A stretch of DNA of 64,000 bases. It comes from Galaxea fascicularis. Lineage: Eukaryota; Cnidaria; Anthozoa; Scleractinia; Euphylliidae. Where the stretch lies: contig OX419335.1 of the NCBI GenBank assembly GCA_948470475.1, positions 23,292,734-23,356,733 of the forward strand, in the 5' to 3' direction. This document shows, one piece after another, positions 13,401 to 25,155 of this stretch. Every line of letters begins with the position of its first letter. Positions within the stretch are counted from its first letter, which is position 1. The notes under the pieces are model-generated. The model was not told the DNA's origin. It ran no database searches and was given only the letters and a program-made list of their open reading frames with translations. The position numbers were made by a program, and so were the translations under genes.

Positions 13401-16400
13401 GTCGTGGCGAAGACCTTGAAGGTGGTAGTTCCACATCTGGACAGAAAATGAACACCTTTCATCCTGTACAGAAAATTGGAAAACAAGTAATCATCGCCAC
13501 AACAAAAGGATTAACTGCAGTCAGATGAGATCTTGAACATGGACCTATAAACTACCACAACTCTCCAACCTTACAACTGATGGAACAGGAATGGCTTAGC
13601 CAATGGGCAATGAAGGAAAGAGAGAATCAGGATGTTGTTTTAAATGGGGCTAAATGTAATTTAGGCGAGGTTAAACTCAAGACAATGCTGGCCAGCGGTC
13701 TACTCCCTTAAGTTAGGCGGGGCGACCCCTTGGGTTTTGCAGGGCCTCAGTAAATTTACAGCTCCCCTATTGATGTCAACCATTTTGCTCGTGTTGTGCC
13801 GCGTGCACAGTTGCAGAAAAAAGCTTTGCTCCCGCCCCTCCCCTCCCTCTGGGTAAGTATTCATCATTCCACTGTGTATTCAGTGTGACGGTGCCTGGGT
13901 GGTTGCCGCTCACAGGGTTGTCATGGTTACCCTTCACGCATGCTTGCGGCTCCCCCACAGACCTTACAGACACCTTCTCCACACTCATCTATTGGTTATG
14001 AGTTTAACAATTTGATGAATGCCTTTTCTGGAATTTGCCCACTCAGACAAATCCAACTAACATAATTTTTTCCTTGCGGCTGTATGCACAGAAAGACCAG
14101 GCCTCAAGAGAAATCTACTGGAGGTTCTTAAAGGGAACCTCAACTCTTATGCCAAATTGATGCTAAATTGTTTGAAAGGATTACTAGATTCTAAAATTTA
14201 CTTGAAAACGTGCAAATATCTTTTCAGTGTACAAAACATTGGGTATCCCGAACGTCTATTTCCATTTTTAAATTTAATGGGCACCACCATTTTGGATTTT
14301 ATGACGTAAATTGGTTGCAAATATTGTTCTGCTTCATTGACGTCCTGACAATAGCTGCAACCAATTGACATCATGAAATCTAACTAGCAGTGGATCTTGA
14401 AAATTTAAAAATGGAGATAAGTGTTAAAGTGCCTATAACCCCAAAATATTTTTTTTCGCTAAAATGCATCTTTGCACCTGTTTGAAACACATTGCGGCAT
14501 TTTTTTTTCTTTTTTCACTGAATCTTGACTTTTTATAGGCTTTAAAACAGAGCATCATTTGATTCATGACTGAGTCAGAAGGGGAGTGGGTTTATTCCTG
14601 ATTTGACATCACAAACTGATTTGCATCGCATTAACTCTTTGTAAACATGCATGCAAATCAGGTTGTGACGTCAAATCAGGAATAGACCCACGCCCCTTCT
14701 GACTTGGTCATGAATCAAATGATGCTGTGTTTTAAAGCCTATAAAAGTCAAGATTTGGAGTAAAAAGGACAAAAAGTGCCGCAATCCGTTTCGAACAGGT
14801 GCAAAGATGCATAATAGCGAGAAAAATACTTTGGGGTTATAGGCACTTTAACAATACCCAACTTTTTGGACACTGAAAAGATAGTTTCCCAATTTAAAGT
14901 ACATTTTGGAATCTAGTTAGCATTTTCAACAATTTAGCATCAATTTGTCATACCTTGTAAGAGTGGAGGCTCCTTTTAAGTGTACCACTTTCACATACAC
15001 TTACCTCATAGAAAGGCCTTCGTTCAGTCCAGTTATGACTGTGAGCATCTTGTAAAATGACAGTGCATATCACGTTGTTATGGTAACTGGTGATCTGATC
15101 ACTGAGACTGTCGACTAGTTCACTAAACTGGTGGTGCAACATGGGAAAGGGGCGTCTGCAATTCAGACAAAAAGTTCAGTCAAAATTACCCATACATTAC
15201 TGACAGAGACTCATCTTAAAGGCCCCCGCAAATGAGGTCCAAACATTGTTGTGGAAACATTGTTTGCACGTTTGTAGGGACAACAAGTGAGAGTTCAAAT
15301 TCAAGCCATTATACCTGGGTTCAGAGCCCAACACGTCTTCATAGTACAGCAGGTGATTCTTAATGAACATAGCACTGCTGAGGACAGTGTACAAACAGTC
15401 AACACTGCAAAGTTTGGGGAAGTCTGATAGCAACTGGAATAAACAGCAAACATAAGCAAATTTATGAGATTCTTGTATCTAAATCTAGCCAGCAACATCC
15501 ACAAGGGACATCACACCATCTCTCAAATAATAATAAGATAAAACTGCACTTATATACCAGATTAATTAGTAAGCTAGCTAAAACTACTGTAAATTAAAAA
15601 CAACCAGTAAAAGCTACAGTTTAGAAAGAGATTGACTGGTAACAGTTTCTTTCGGAAGTTTGTTCCATTCAGTCCAAACATTTTACAACCAAAGCAGAGA
15701 CAAACCCAAGATTATACTGTATAAATTAAAGTAAATTATACTAAATTTAATCGACTATATTGTAGCTAGCATTTTTTGTTGCTTTTTTAATGACAACATT
15801 AGTAGGCCAGCTAATTTTGTTAAATGTTTTTCTTTAAAGTTAATTATAAAAGTAAAAATATAGCCTTTTATGTCAGCTACTGACTGAAAGTAGCACTCAG
15901 TTGTACCCAATGCTCAATAAATACATGTACATATGTAGTCTTCCAGTAAATCAGAATTATTTACCTGCATTGATCTTGAATAATAGGACTTCAGACAGGC
16001 TTCTAAAGAATCAACAAATGATGACCTCACCACATGGAAAAGCTTTCCACCATAGCTACTTGCTAGTGGCAGGTAGTCATCAGCTTTTTTCATGATCATT
16101 GCACAACTCTATACCAAGCAAGAATGTAGACAATGACTTTATTATTAACACAGAAACAGATCTCTGATAATACTGTACATTTATCAAGAGTGAATCATCA
16201 CGTATACATTACTGAAAGTTAAGGAAACTTCTAGAAGTGTCTCTACAGTGGATCACCAGTTTACAGCAAAGATTGAGTTTCAAGGGACGGCCAACTTACT
16301 TTTGAGGGGTACTGTATGTTAGTTGTTTCTAGATACATGCCTGGCCACTTGACAAACACATCTAACAAACTAGATACAACACATTACTGTTGATGATTGT

Positions 16401-19400
16401 ATCTGATGTAACAGAAGCCAATGAGGACAGGATCTGTACCTTTGCAATTCTTCTGGGATAATCCTGTTTCCCTCCAACTATGTCATCTAAAAAAAGAAAT
16501 ATCGTTTGACAATATTGAGCAGGGCTGGATTGTAAACATGTGCCCAGTATTATAGAAGAGAGGGGGGAGGGGAGGAGGAGGGGGAAGTAATGTCTGAAAA
16601 ACACATCTGCATTTGAAACCACGGTCCCCCAGAAAAACAAGGTAGCTAGGGTACCACTTCCATAGGAAATCAGTTGGAATGGTTGGGGGAATTCCCATGG
16701 CTATAACAATTGAGGCTAGGCAAGTTACAGGACTGGTACAAATTTACTTTCTGTAAACTAATCTGCCTCTTGCCGCTTGCCTCTTTTTAAAATAAACTCT
16801 GCTATGCTTGAGCCCTAACATTCTACTGCAGACGTTTACAGGGCTTTTGTATCAGTAATGATAACCTGCCATCCTAACCTCTGAGTCTAACTGCAGGGAT
16901 CCTCTTTGATGCTTTATATGCTTGAAGTTCCTCATCAAGGCCCTTTTCACAAGTCTCTATTATCCCTTCGCTAAGGACCCTTGAAATCTTGGATGTATGG
17001 CTCTTGAATTCATCTCTCCAAGGCCACTGTGACAGCTGAGTTTGTGATGAACTGCTGAAACTGGTGATGGGTTGGGAATCAAGCCTACTTGTGCCAGAAC
17101 CTGAAAATCAATCCAATCTTGCTAAGCAATCTACATTTGCTGTATTAAAGAAAAACCAAAGAAACCACAAAAATGTACTGAAAATTAATGATACTTAAGC
17201 AGACCACTGTGGGGACAATTTCTAGGGATCATGATGAGGAGAGAAACATGCCAATCACAGTCAACCGCCATTATGGTTCAAAAGGTCACAGTAACATTGT
17301 AAACAGTCATTTCACCACTACCCTGGGTGCCATCTGGAGGAGGGAAATTTCATGGCAATTAGCCGCAACCACAAGGCACGAAGCACCAAGAGTTAAAAAA
17401 TTACCTCTGATAACACAAATACTGAACCTTGTTTTCATGCTGTGCTGTCGCCTGGGAAACCACGCTTTTCATGAGCCAATCAGTGTCGTTGTGTCATGTC
17501 AGATGGGAAACCATGCTTTTCATAAGCCAATCCCAGTTGTTGTCTCATTTATAGAACCAATCAACAAACTAGGACAAATTCTGTCCCAATTTGATGATAT
17601 GGAAACAAATTTCTTTGCTCCTGCAACCAGAAGCCCATCTCTTGCCTTCTATTTTGGTTTCCAGGGATATCTATTTTTTCAATGGGCCTCTGGTACCAGG
17701 GTATTTCACCACCTGATTATGGCTACAATTAGGCAGCAGTCAAAACATTGCAAATGTAATCTCAAACAGTCAGTTAAAATGTTTGTGAGTAGAAGGCAAG
17801 ATGGCTGGAGCAGTAGGCAGGAGAGAACAAATGCCTTAGCAGCAAGGGCTTGCTTACTAGGGAGGTCCAGGGGCATGCTCCCCAAAATATCAGCTCCAAA
17901 TGGTTGCATCTTCAAATCCTGAAAGCATTATGCCCCGTATAAAACAATACAAAACTACCGGTAATTTCAAATTTCCTCCTACTTTGCTATCGCTTGCTCC
18001 CTGCAGTCTCAAAAAGTGGCAAACTGAGATGTTTACAGTGTATCTTCATTAGCTGTGGTCAGCCTTACCAAAAGGTAGAGGCAAGTTTCCCTCTGTAACA
18101 TAAAGTGGTGCACTAGCATTCTTTTTGGAGCTTTGTCGACCGAAGTTCCTTTGTCCCAACACTGGACTGCTTGGGTTCCTTGTGGCATTATGAAGACTGC
18201 CCACCCTGGTACCTAAAATAATATATACAACAATATGAAGGCAAAATCCAGACATAGGCCCCCACCACCTGGAATTTCCAATTCCTTCTGTTAAGGAAGG
18301 GGGGAGGGGGGTGAATATTTTTTGGAACTACACAATTACAGCATGTACATACATGTATTTAACACCTTAAAACCGTAAAAATGAAAATAAAAAGTGTATA
18401 ATTTAATATCATTAGATAAAGTTAGTTTTGAGTTAAAGAGGATCCTGGCGGGCAACCTGCTTACCTGCTCCTTCACTGCCTGATGTTAGACTTGTGACTT
18501 TTTGTATGAGACCCTCTAACGCAACCATGGCAGTAAAACAATACTTATAGGACAAAATGTTTTCTTTTGCATCACTTAGTTTGGCAACTGAGGCACAGGA
18601 GCCTCTCCGACTTCCTGATTGCCGTTCATCAGTCTGCTTGCTGATTGATGCCAAAGACCCTCTTCTGGTGCTGGATGGCCGATCAGTGTCGGTAAGGAAT
18701 CTTTGCTCTTGAGACTTCTTGTTGATAACACAGGACTCAAACACTGACTGAAGTTCTAGCGTTATCCTTCCTAAATAGGAACCATGAATGAAATCAAAAC
18801 TGGGCACTTTTTCAGGAAAAATATCCTCCTTCAAAATCACTGCATCCTCTAGTATCATGATTTCAGCAGCTCTACACAGTTTCACAAATGATGCAACATC
18901 ACTGGGGACTTCACTCCCAGAAGGAATCAGGTCTGTGTTGATATTTTGCAACAATGTTTCATTTCGAGCATGCTGCTCCAACAGTTTCTTTCGATAATTC
19001 TTGTAACCTATCCAAATTTCATCAGCTGGATAAAGAAAACACAAGTTCCATAAAAGGTTGATTTTTCTTTGATCACAAAATAGCTCATTGTCACTGTCAG
19101 ATAAAGGAAACTTTGCCAGTAGTGCCCACATCCCTTTGCAAAGCTTACTCCGGATAGCTTCCCACAACACATCAGTTGCTTGTTCACTTTCTATGACAAT
19201 GGTATTTAAGGGTTGCTCTTCCTGTTCAACACTGCCAGTTGTTTTTGGATGGCCAAATGGCATAAGAATTCCTTGATGGGAGGCAAACTGCACCAGGTCA
19301 TCAAAGATAGACTCCTCTTGACCAGGGTTGCGCTCCAGTGCCTGAATCTACAAGGCAATGAAACTAGATTGACCAACCATGCAACAGATATATGGCAGCA

Positions 19401-20986
19401 TGCTGTTCATCCATGATTTTCAAAAGGAAGTAATGCTGACCAATGTCAACCAAATCCCAGGGGTGCATCCTTGGGGTGTGATACGTTCGTTTCCAAACTA
19501 AACTAATGTCCCCACCCCGCGCGCCCAAAAAATTGTCATAAATGTACCATTCTGTGGGTGTTCCCGGGTGTTCCCTAGGGGTGTCCCAGGGGTCAACCCC
19601 GGGAAAGCCAATGATAAGTGCATTAAACTTGAGATAAAGCCCTATGCAACTCAGAGTAGAAAGATACAATCCTCATAAATAATTGGTGGTAAAAAAGGAT
19701 ATGAAGATCTTAATAAAAGCGGCGAACATCCATTTCGTAATTGAAATCAATTTCTTTAGCCTCCTAGCCCTACATGTAACTTGAAACTTGGACTTGAACT
19801 TGTAATTAAGGACTGAGCCACAATAATTTAAAGGACTGGGGATTGGGATTTTATTGACTAGAGTTAGGTACCTGGATGGGTACTTTGATAAAAAAAAAAA
19901 ACAAACAGCATGCCGGCTTCAACCAAAACAGCTATCATGCCCCTGCTCCTGTAATCCCCACAAGGTTGAGCAAAATATTGTGATTTGTCAGTGGCGAGCA
20001 GATCAATTATTCACCGAAGCCGAAGGCGAGACACTGGCAAATCACGATATTTTGCAAGAACCGAGTTCAATAATTGTTTTATCATTCAATCGCCAAGTTT
20101 GTTTTGATACTTTTTTTGGGAAGCGGTAAGCGTGCGCTGCTGGCAGAAATCAATTGGTTTCCTTCTCAGTTAAATAATTTATTCTAGCGTGGTTACAATT
20201 GTGCATGAGCAGAATATTATTTGCAGTTAGACGCATTTAGACAATATTATGCATGAGCAGATCATTATTTGTAGGCAGTTATTTGCAGGTCACATGGTGG
20301 GCTCTCAGCCAATGAAAAGGGGGAAAATATCCATCGAATGATAATTAACAATTATTTGTATACTGTACTCTAATAAAACAAGTGACAGCTCTAGATGTAG
20401 ACTTAAATACAAAAAGTCGTGAATTTTATACAGCACTTACCACGTTGTTCAAGAAGCAGTTGAGTACTATAGGTTCATAAGAGCACGCATTAGTCAGTGT
20501 AATGTTGGATGAAGTCAATAGATCAACTGCTTCCTTAGAATTCAACCATTCTGAGGAATCCGGACTTCTATCTTTGGAGATGGTGTTACAGACATCCACG
20601 AACTGTCCCCAGCTTTCTTGCAAGCTGCGAGTGTAAACGTATATTTACATCATATAATTTTTAAATCGCGTCCTGTGGCAGCGTATATGTGCAGAGCGGA
20701 CAAAATGTATGCTCGGAGATGAATAACATATATAAAAGTGGAATTAACATCGAACGAATGGGGTGCCATATGTCTGCAGAGGTTTGTTTTTCTAGGGAAT
20801 CAGGTATGGCGATGGCCAGCTTTGAGCACCAGTTTCCTACCTTGCTGTGTTTTCTTCCAGTTGAGCATCAAGCTTCCGAATGGCATCTTTAATCGATCCC
20901 TCGTCCAGCGATGAAAAGCTCAATCCATTTACCAGCAACGACAATTCGCCGAGTTGTTGTTTCTTCACCTTCGAAGGTCGCGACAT
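7486..20986 (-). CDS. KIAA0825: KIAA0825-like protein, 13 chained exons (3' end not resolved)
   Basis: Exons in transcript order: 20986-20841, 20624-20441, 19347-18465, 18212-18069, 17100-16879, 16486-16440, 16108-15965, 15433-15315, 15155-15005, 13463-13273, 11574-11430, 10492-10356, 7680-7486. Every junction is GT..AG and every phase matches, giving 902 residues from MSRPSKVKKQQLGELSLLVN without a stop. Identity rests on remembered similarity to human KIAA0825 (about 1,275 residues): LLWNLCFLYPADE, then LQDAHSHNW and GLRHDLW (about residues 655-700) fall in the right order. Human loss-of-function variants are linked to postaxial polydactyly, but the biochemical function is unknown and no enzyme motif is visible. 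Exon 3 carries two RRGS motifs (TRRGSLAS, SRRGSCAS), plausible basophilic-kinase sites in a disordered linker. The junction between the last two exons uses a weak GTTAGA donor and is least certain. The gene should continue beyond 7486. Confidence 0.82.
9034..10261. mobile_element. Non-autonomous DNA transposon, 1.2 kb, 3-bp target duplication (intron of KIAA0825-like gene)
   Basis: The element begins AGGCACCTTAAGCAACAGAC and ends with its reverse complement. Related GACGACGGCAAC words follow inside each end. Both sides are flanked by AAT, an exact 3-bp duplication. No transposase frame exists, so it is a deletion derivative moved in trans. A 3-bp duplication suits PIF/Harbinger-type elements, although their usual target is TWA. 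Confidence 0.75.
12057..12330 (+). mobile_element. LINE 3' end (CR1/L2-like), truncated
   Basis: A frame at 12057-12158 encodes NVLPDAIKGYTQPIPHFERQ followed by LKMYLF and a stop. This is the typical last segment of CR1/L2-type reverse transcriptases (consensus WNxLPxxIxxxxxxxxFKxxLKxxLF). The 3' UTR ends with a GCGCTAATGAGCTATAGGG block and an ATT repeat, as in L2-like tails. It is 5'-truncated and lies in sense orientation opposite to the host gene. Confidence 0.75.
12419..12786. mobile_element. MITE with 9-bp target duplication (Mutator-like)
   Basis: The left end TAGCCTGAGTATCAGGC and the right end GCCTGATACTCAGGCTA are perfect inverted repeats. The flanks CCGTAAAGG at 12410-12418 and 12787-12795 are an exact 9-bp duplication, which is the Mutator/MULE signature. 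It is 368 bp and non-coding. The same TAGCCTG start is seen in the larger element at 44840. Confidence 0.85.
12881..13019. mobile_element. MITE, inverted ends
   Basis: ATATATCAAACA...GTGTTTCATCGG on the left is mirrored by CCGATGAAACAC...TGTTTGATATAT on the right, with TCCAAACACC/GGTGTTTGGA inside. It is non-coding, about 140 bp, and intronic to the KIAA0825-like gene. Confidence 0.7.
14128..14977. mobile_element. Outer inverted-repeat element split by a second element
   Basis: The left arm (about 14128-14255) and right arm (about 14862-14977) are diverged reverse complements. Both contain CAAATTGATGCTAAATTGTT, then ATCTTTTCAGTGT and TTGGGTAT words. The space between them is largely filled by the TTAA-flanked element at 14428-14847. 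It lies in the intron between exons at 15005 and 13463. Confidence 0.7.
14428..14847. mobile_element. Foldback MITE, TTAA target, nested in an older element
   Basis: The ends AGTGCCTATAACCCC and GGGGTTATAGGCACT are perfect inverted repeats flanked on both sides by TTAA (14424-14427 and 14848-14851). The arms stay complementary for nearly 190 bp each, including CATCATTTGATTCATGAC and its mirror. TTAA duplication is typical of piggyBac and Kolobok superfamilies. No protein is encoded, so the superfamily is open. Confidence 0.8.
19969..20056. mobile_element. Hairpin MITE containing a CCGAAGCCGAAGGCGAG core
   Basis: CAAAATATTGTGATTTGTCA is mirrored about 80 bp later by TGGCAAATCACGATATTTTG. The core TTATTCACCGAAGCCGAAGG resembles a repeat I associate with cnidarian genomes, from memory and unchecked. 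It is non-coding and lies in the second intron of the KIAA0825-like gene. Confidence 0.55.
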
Positions 20987-21477
20987 CTCGGACAACTTCG
21001 AAAAAATGGTCAAAACAGGTCAGATGCACTAGCCACACTCAACACGCCCTAGAATCTTCGATAAACCATCACTTCTTCAAAATCCAGCTGGCATTTTGAA
21101 GTTTAATTCGTTTTTCAGGTTTTATCAGTCAGTTTAGTGATGTTTACATGTAAATTTCGCCGGACGCAGCTGGTCATGGCGGAGATTTCCATTTACGGTT
21201 ATCTTTACCAAATATGGATAGATCAATCCTTGTCCGTCCCTCGCGGTGGCTAAAACAACGCGGGAAACTGAATCAAAATCACGCGAACATTGTCGTTGGC
21301 AAGTTGTTTATCACTTTTCCTGCGTTTATGAACAGATGTAAAGTTTGTTTTCCTTTCACAGGAGTCCGAGTGCTACAAACAGATCATGGCACAAATATAT
21401 ACCGTGGATATAGCAGTTGCAAATTCAGCGCTCACTCGCGTGCAGGGTCCCGCGGGCTCATTTCCCGTTCCCTCGTC

Positions 21478-22668
21478 TATGGTGGCCGAGGACTGCCACT
21501 GAATTTTCACGGCGAGTTTTTCTTTTTTTAAGCAATTAAAATGTGAAACAAAATGAAAATAACATTAAAATGAAATACAGGAAGTCAAGCTGTTCATTAT
21601 CCAGTATTTTCGATCCGCCAATGAGAAACGGCCGCATCAAACGTAGCAAATCAAACCATTGAAAACTGAGAAAACAACTGTTTTGGCTGGGCATGTACTA
21701 AAACCCGAACTGAACGAAACCAAACCACCGAAACAAGCGAAACCACCGAAACGAACGAAACGAAGCCACGAGCCAGCAAAAAAAATTATCTTACATTTAG
21801 GACTTAAAGAAAGAAAATGGTTTCGTATTTTTTTATGTATTTTTAGGGCGGAGCACCGACCAAAGCAGCGATGGGAAAAGAAAGGAAAGGAAAATAATCG
21901 AAAAGTTAGGGAAAGAAGTACTCACTGATAACGTCTCAGTCAGTATCGCTACTTGTCTCCCTGCGACTGTATACGTTTAAACTGTGTAGTAGGGGAGGAG
22001 ATTGTGAATTACAAGGACAGAATATAGGAGACCAAAAATCCATGTAATCACATTGTTTCGGTGAATTCGTTTCGGTCGTTTCGCTTGTTTCGGTGGTTTC
22101 GTTTCGTTGTTTCGGGTTTCAGTACATTGCCTTTTGGCTGATCTCGTAAAGGCGATTGCGTGACATTACCGTGGGTATGAAAATCGAAAATTTATCGAGT
22201 TTTTGACAGAGATGGTTTTGGTGTCAGTCTGCATTTTATATCGAGTTTGCAGTCTACAATATTCATTTTATACTCAGCCTGCAGTCTGCATTTTATACTG
22301 ACCGGTTCGGACATTCCTCCATGTTGCACGATACCATGTGCTCTTATACTCGTAGTATTAATTAGAAGCGCGTGTAGTGGCAGCGCTCGGCCACGCGTGA
22401 ATTTTTTTTTTCAAATGAAAGTAAATTTTCACATGGCCGAGCGCTGCCACTAATTTTGTTTTGCATAATATCTTCAATTTGTTCTTGGCTTTTTGTTTTA
22501 CATATAATTTCATTTGCATTTGATTTTGACTTTATTTACATTTTCTTTTACATTTCATTGCAATTGTATTTCATATTAATGTTATTTTCATTTTGTTTCA
22601 CATTTTAATTGCTTAAAAAAAGAAAAACTCGCCGTGAAAATTCAGTGGCTGAGTCCTCGGCCACCATA
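21478..22668. mobile_element. Non-autonomous DNA transposon with long terminal inverted repeats and an inner inverted pair
   Basis: The ends TATGGTGGCCGAGGACT and AGTCCTCGGCCACCATA are inverted repeats, and the arms match for about 100 bp (CACTGAATTTTCACGGCGAG is shared). Inside, a second inverted pair (about 21690-21770 and 22065-22130) is built of GAAACCACCGAAACAAGCGA-type words. No transposase frame is present. It sits about 490 bp upstream of the KIAA0825-like start codon. No clear target duplication is seen. Confidence 0.75.
22372..22453. mobile_element. Palindromic mini-element nested in the larger transposon
   Basis: TAGTGGCAGCGCTCGGCCA at the left is the exact complement of TGGCCGAGCGCTGCCACTA at the right, about 80 bp apart, with GTGAATTTT/AAATTTTCAC inside. 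The words GGCCGAG, GCCACT and GTGAAAATT are shared with the ends of the host element, suggesting a common origin. Confidence 0.7.
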
Positions 22669-22927
22669 CTATGCTGAAGTACCCAATAATATATTCTCTC
22701 TCTTACACCCCCTGCCCTCCCCTCTCCAGCCTCAAGTACATACTCCTCCTACCTTCTGTTCTATCAGGCTTCCCCAACTCACTGCAAAGGGATGAAGCTA
22801 CTGTGGGTTTGAGATGATACACCATTGATTAGGTGAGGAGGGAGGGGTGATAGGCAAGTGAGGAGACTGAAGCAATGGGGCAAAAAACATGTGAAGAAAA
22901 AACGGCCAGTGGTACTGGAAACTGACC

Positions 22928-22958
<31 letters not shown>

Positions 22959-23160
22959 CTTTATTTAGCCAGGGTAGCCCATTCAGCTACTAGGCTGGTA
23001 TTCAAAGGGGCCCTAAGAAATAAAGAAATGTTGTAATTTAAAGTGGTCTGAAATTAATTACATCGTAAAAACTCCTAAAAAATCCTATGCTCCAAGGTAC
23101 AATTAATTAGAGACAGTTTAAAAATTCTAAAATAACAAGCTAAGATCTACAAGTAAAATT
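22928..23160 (-). mobile_element. Retroelement 3' end with (CTTA)n tail
   Basis: On the minus strand the sequence reads CTGGCTAAATAAAGTTTACT and then a run of CTTA repeats (plus-strand AAGT repeats, 22928-22958). An AATAAA-like signal next to a short tandem tail is typical of a LINE or SINE 3' terminus. No coding part remains. Confidence 0.5.
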
Positions 23161-23359
23161 TAATTAATTAGCAAACTTTTAATTAAAATTACTGAAAGAT
23201 GGAACAGTTTTAATATGAGTGGGTAAATAATTAAAATTGATAGTTCCTGCACACTCAAAAGTTTTCTTTCTCATATTGTTGCTAGGCTTTGAGAGAAAAT
23301 CACTAATTATTTAGTTTTGAATATACTTTGGAAAATTATTTGAATGATTAATTTGTTAA

Positions 23360-23656
23360 GCTGCGGCTACACAAGTGATTTTTGCCTGCAATGGTGATGC
23401 AATTTTTTAAAAATTGTCGTGTCGCCAGCACATGGTGAAAATCACACATGTAGCCACCCTCGTGCAAGTGCTGCGATGGTGACAGCTAAAAAATAAAAAA
23501 AAAATTGCAAGAAATTGAATGAGTTGAACTTTTTGCAGCAAAATCATAGACTTTGTCACTGGTGTAGCCACCGCCACCATGCGCCGGTGACGCGACAATT
23601 TCCAGAAAAAATTGCGTCACCATTGCAAGCAAAAAAATGCTCATGTAACTGCCGCT
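23360..23656. mobile_element. MITE with TTAA target duplication
   Basis: The left end GCTGCGGCTACACAAGTGAT and right end CTCATGTAACTGCCGCT are imperfect inverted repeats. TTAA stands on each side (23356-23359 and 23657-23660). Inside, GGTGATGCAATTTTT and its mirror AAAATTGCGTCACC extend the arms. It is 297 bp and non-coding. Confidence 0.75.
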
Positions 23657-24138
23657 TTAATTTATTTATTTTAATTACCTTAATTAAGATTTGTAAAGCA
23701 CCTTAGAACATTATTATTATTAATTATTTCTAGGTTGATTATTAGTGTTAAACAGGAGCCCATATTTATGGGCTCCTGGTGTTAAACTAACAATCTGAGG
23801 CCTGATGAATGTATAGTGCAAGGAGATACCAGTAACTTCAAAAGTGATCAATGTTACAGATTACAGTTTATAGCTACATCTTTTCGTTTGCCATACAATA
23901 TATAGACACTCTTGAAGTATTTCTAGTGTTGACAGTTTTCTGAGTTTTACAATAATTTCAAAGAGTGATGAACACACAGTCACAGCTATTTAATCAGCAT
24001 CTTCCTTAGGAAAAATCCATGTGAAGGAAAAATATTCTTCTGGCCTTAAAACAAGATATATATATATATAGTAGATGAATGAAGAAAGTAACAACAGCGA
24101 ACTACTAACTGATCCTTTTTGAATGAAAAAACATTTTA

Positions 24139-24214
24139 TGCCGTGAGTGGGAATCGAACCCGCGTCCCCCTGGTTACTAGTCGGGTGTGCTTAACCACTG
24201 CACCATCATGACAA
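24139..24214 (-). mobile_element. tRNA-derived SINE head / tRNA-Thr(AGT)-like pseudogene
   Basis: On the minus strand a perfect RNA polymerase III A box (TGGTGCAGTGG, 24205-24195) is followed by a B box (GGTTCGATTCC, 24160-24150) at tRNA spacing. The putative anticodon loop CTAGTAA would read AGT (threonine), but its stem (CCCGA/CCAGG) has two mismatches. A functional tRNA is therefore unlikely. TA-microsatellites and a GAATGAAGAAGCTGG hairpin (24350-24410) follow. A tRNA-derived SINE is the best reading. Confidence 0.65.
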
Positions 24215-24987
24215 CCCTGCTGGCAACAGAGTCATCAGTGAAGTTACTGGTCAGCCGCGGGGTTCCCCAGCGTTTAGACATTCAGGAACAGGACATACAT
24301 CGGATCATCCGAGGATGATTCACAGGCTACCAGCAAATTATATATATATTCAATGAATGAAGAAGCTGGACTGCATCGTTGGATTTCCAGCTTCTTCATT
24401 CATTATATATATATATATATATATACAGTATATTTCCATTTGGATGTTCAGTCTGTAGATGATAAGAGTATCTATAAGGAAAGGTTAAAATTCTTTTCTT
24501 ATATATCTGTAATAGATAAAAAAAATATCATGCAAAATGGAAAATAACACAGCTGTACAAGGCATATTTATGCAAAGCTTTTTATTTTGGGCATGGATAA
24601 GGTTCAAATTTAAACACCAGTAGGCATCAACTGATTCACATCTGTTTAAAATGAATTTAAGAACTCTGTGCTTAAGGGCATAATTATGTGGTCTTGGTTT
24701 CCCTAATGTTTACCCTCCTCTGGCCTACTGACTGGGCTAGACTTATTACTGCAGTAAAAGACTTCATTATTTGTTCAGCATTGTGCTTTAGCAGAGCCCT
24801 GTGGCCCTGCCTACAAACTCACTTTTCTCATTGGGCAACCAGGTAAATATTAGTTTTTGCACCAAACATGTATGCTGGGTAAAGATTGGGTGTGGTTGCA
24901 GGATATTTAACTTTGAATTTATACAAAGTACGAGCTTTGTGACTTTCCGTTTTGCTATTTACTTAAACCCTGAGATCAAAATTTAAA

Positions 24988-25155
24988 TTTTCATTTGTTG
25001 TTTCTGCATATTTCCCATAGAAGTAGGAGGGAGAAGTTGTTAAAATATCAAGCAAATTAATCTTGGGTGATTCTGTCCTTAATGCTCATGACCACTAGAC
25101 TGTTTTATAAAGCGTTGAAATTACAAAGAGAAATTTGATGCTGATAACTTAACTT
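24988..25155. repeat. Dispersed repeat, copy 2
   Basis: This copy matches 100-262 in the same orientation, about 25 kb away, with many substitutions and small indels. Both copies lack coding potential. Confidence 0.6.

Noticed and set aside
17188..17922. A 244-codon plus-strand open frame
   Set aside because: It lies antisense inside the intron between two confident minus-strand exons (18069 and 17100), has no domain-like stretch, and part of its length comes from a local tandem duplication of about 54 bp (GGGAAACCA.GCTTTTCAT words). Chance is more likely.
24139..24214. Functional tRNA-Thr gene
   Set aside because: Promoter boxes are intact, but the anticodon stem has two mismatches and the surroundings look like a SINE.
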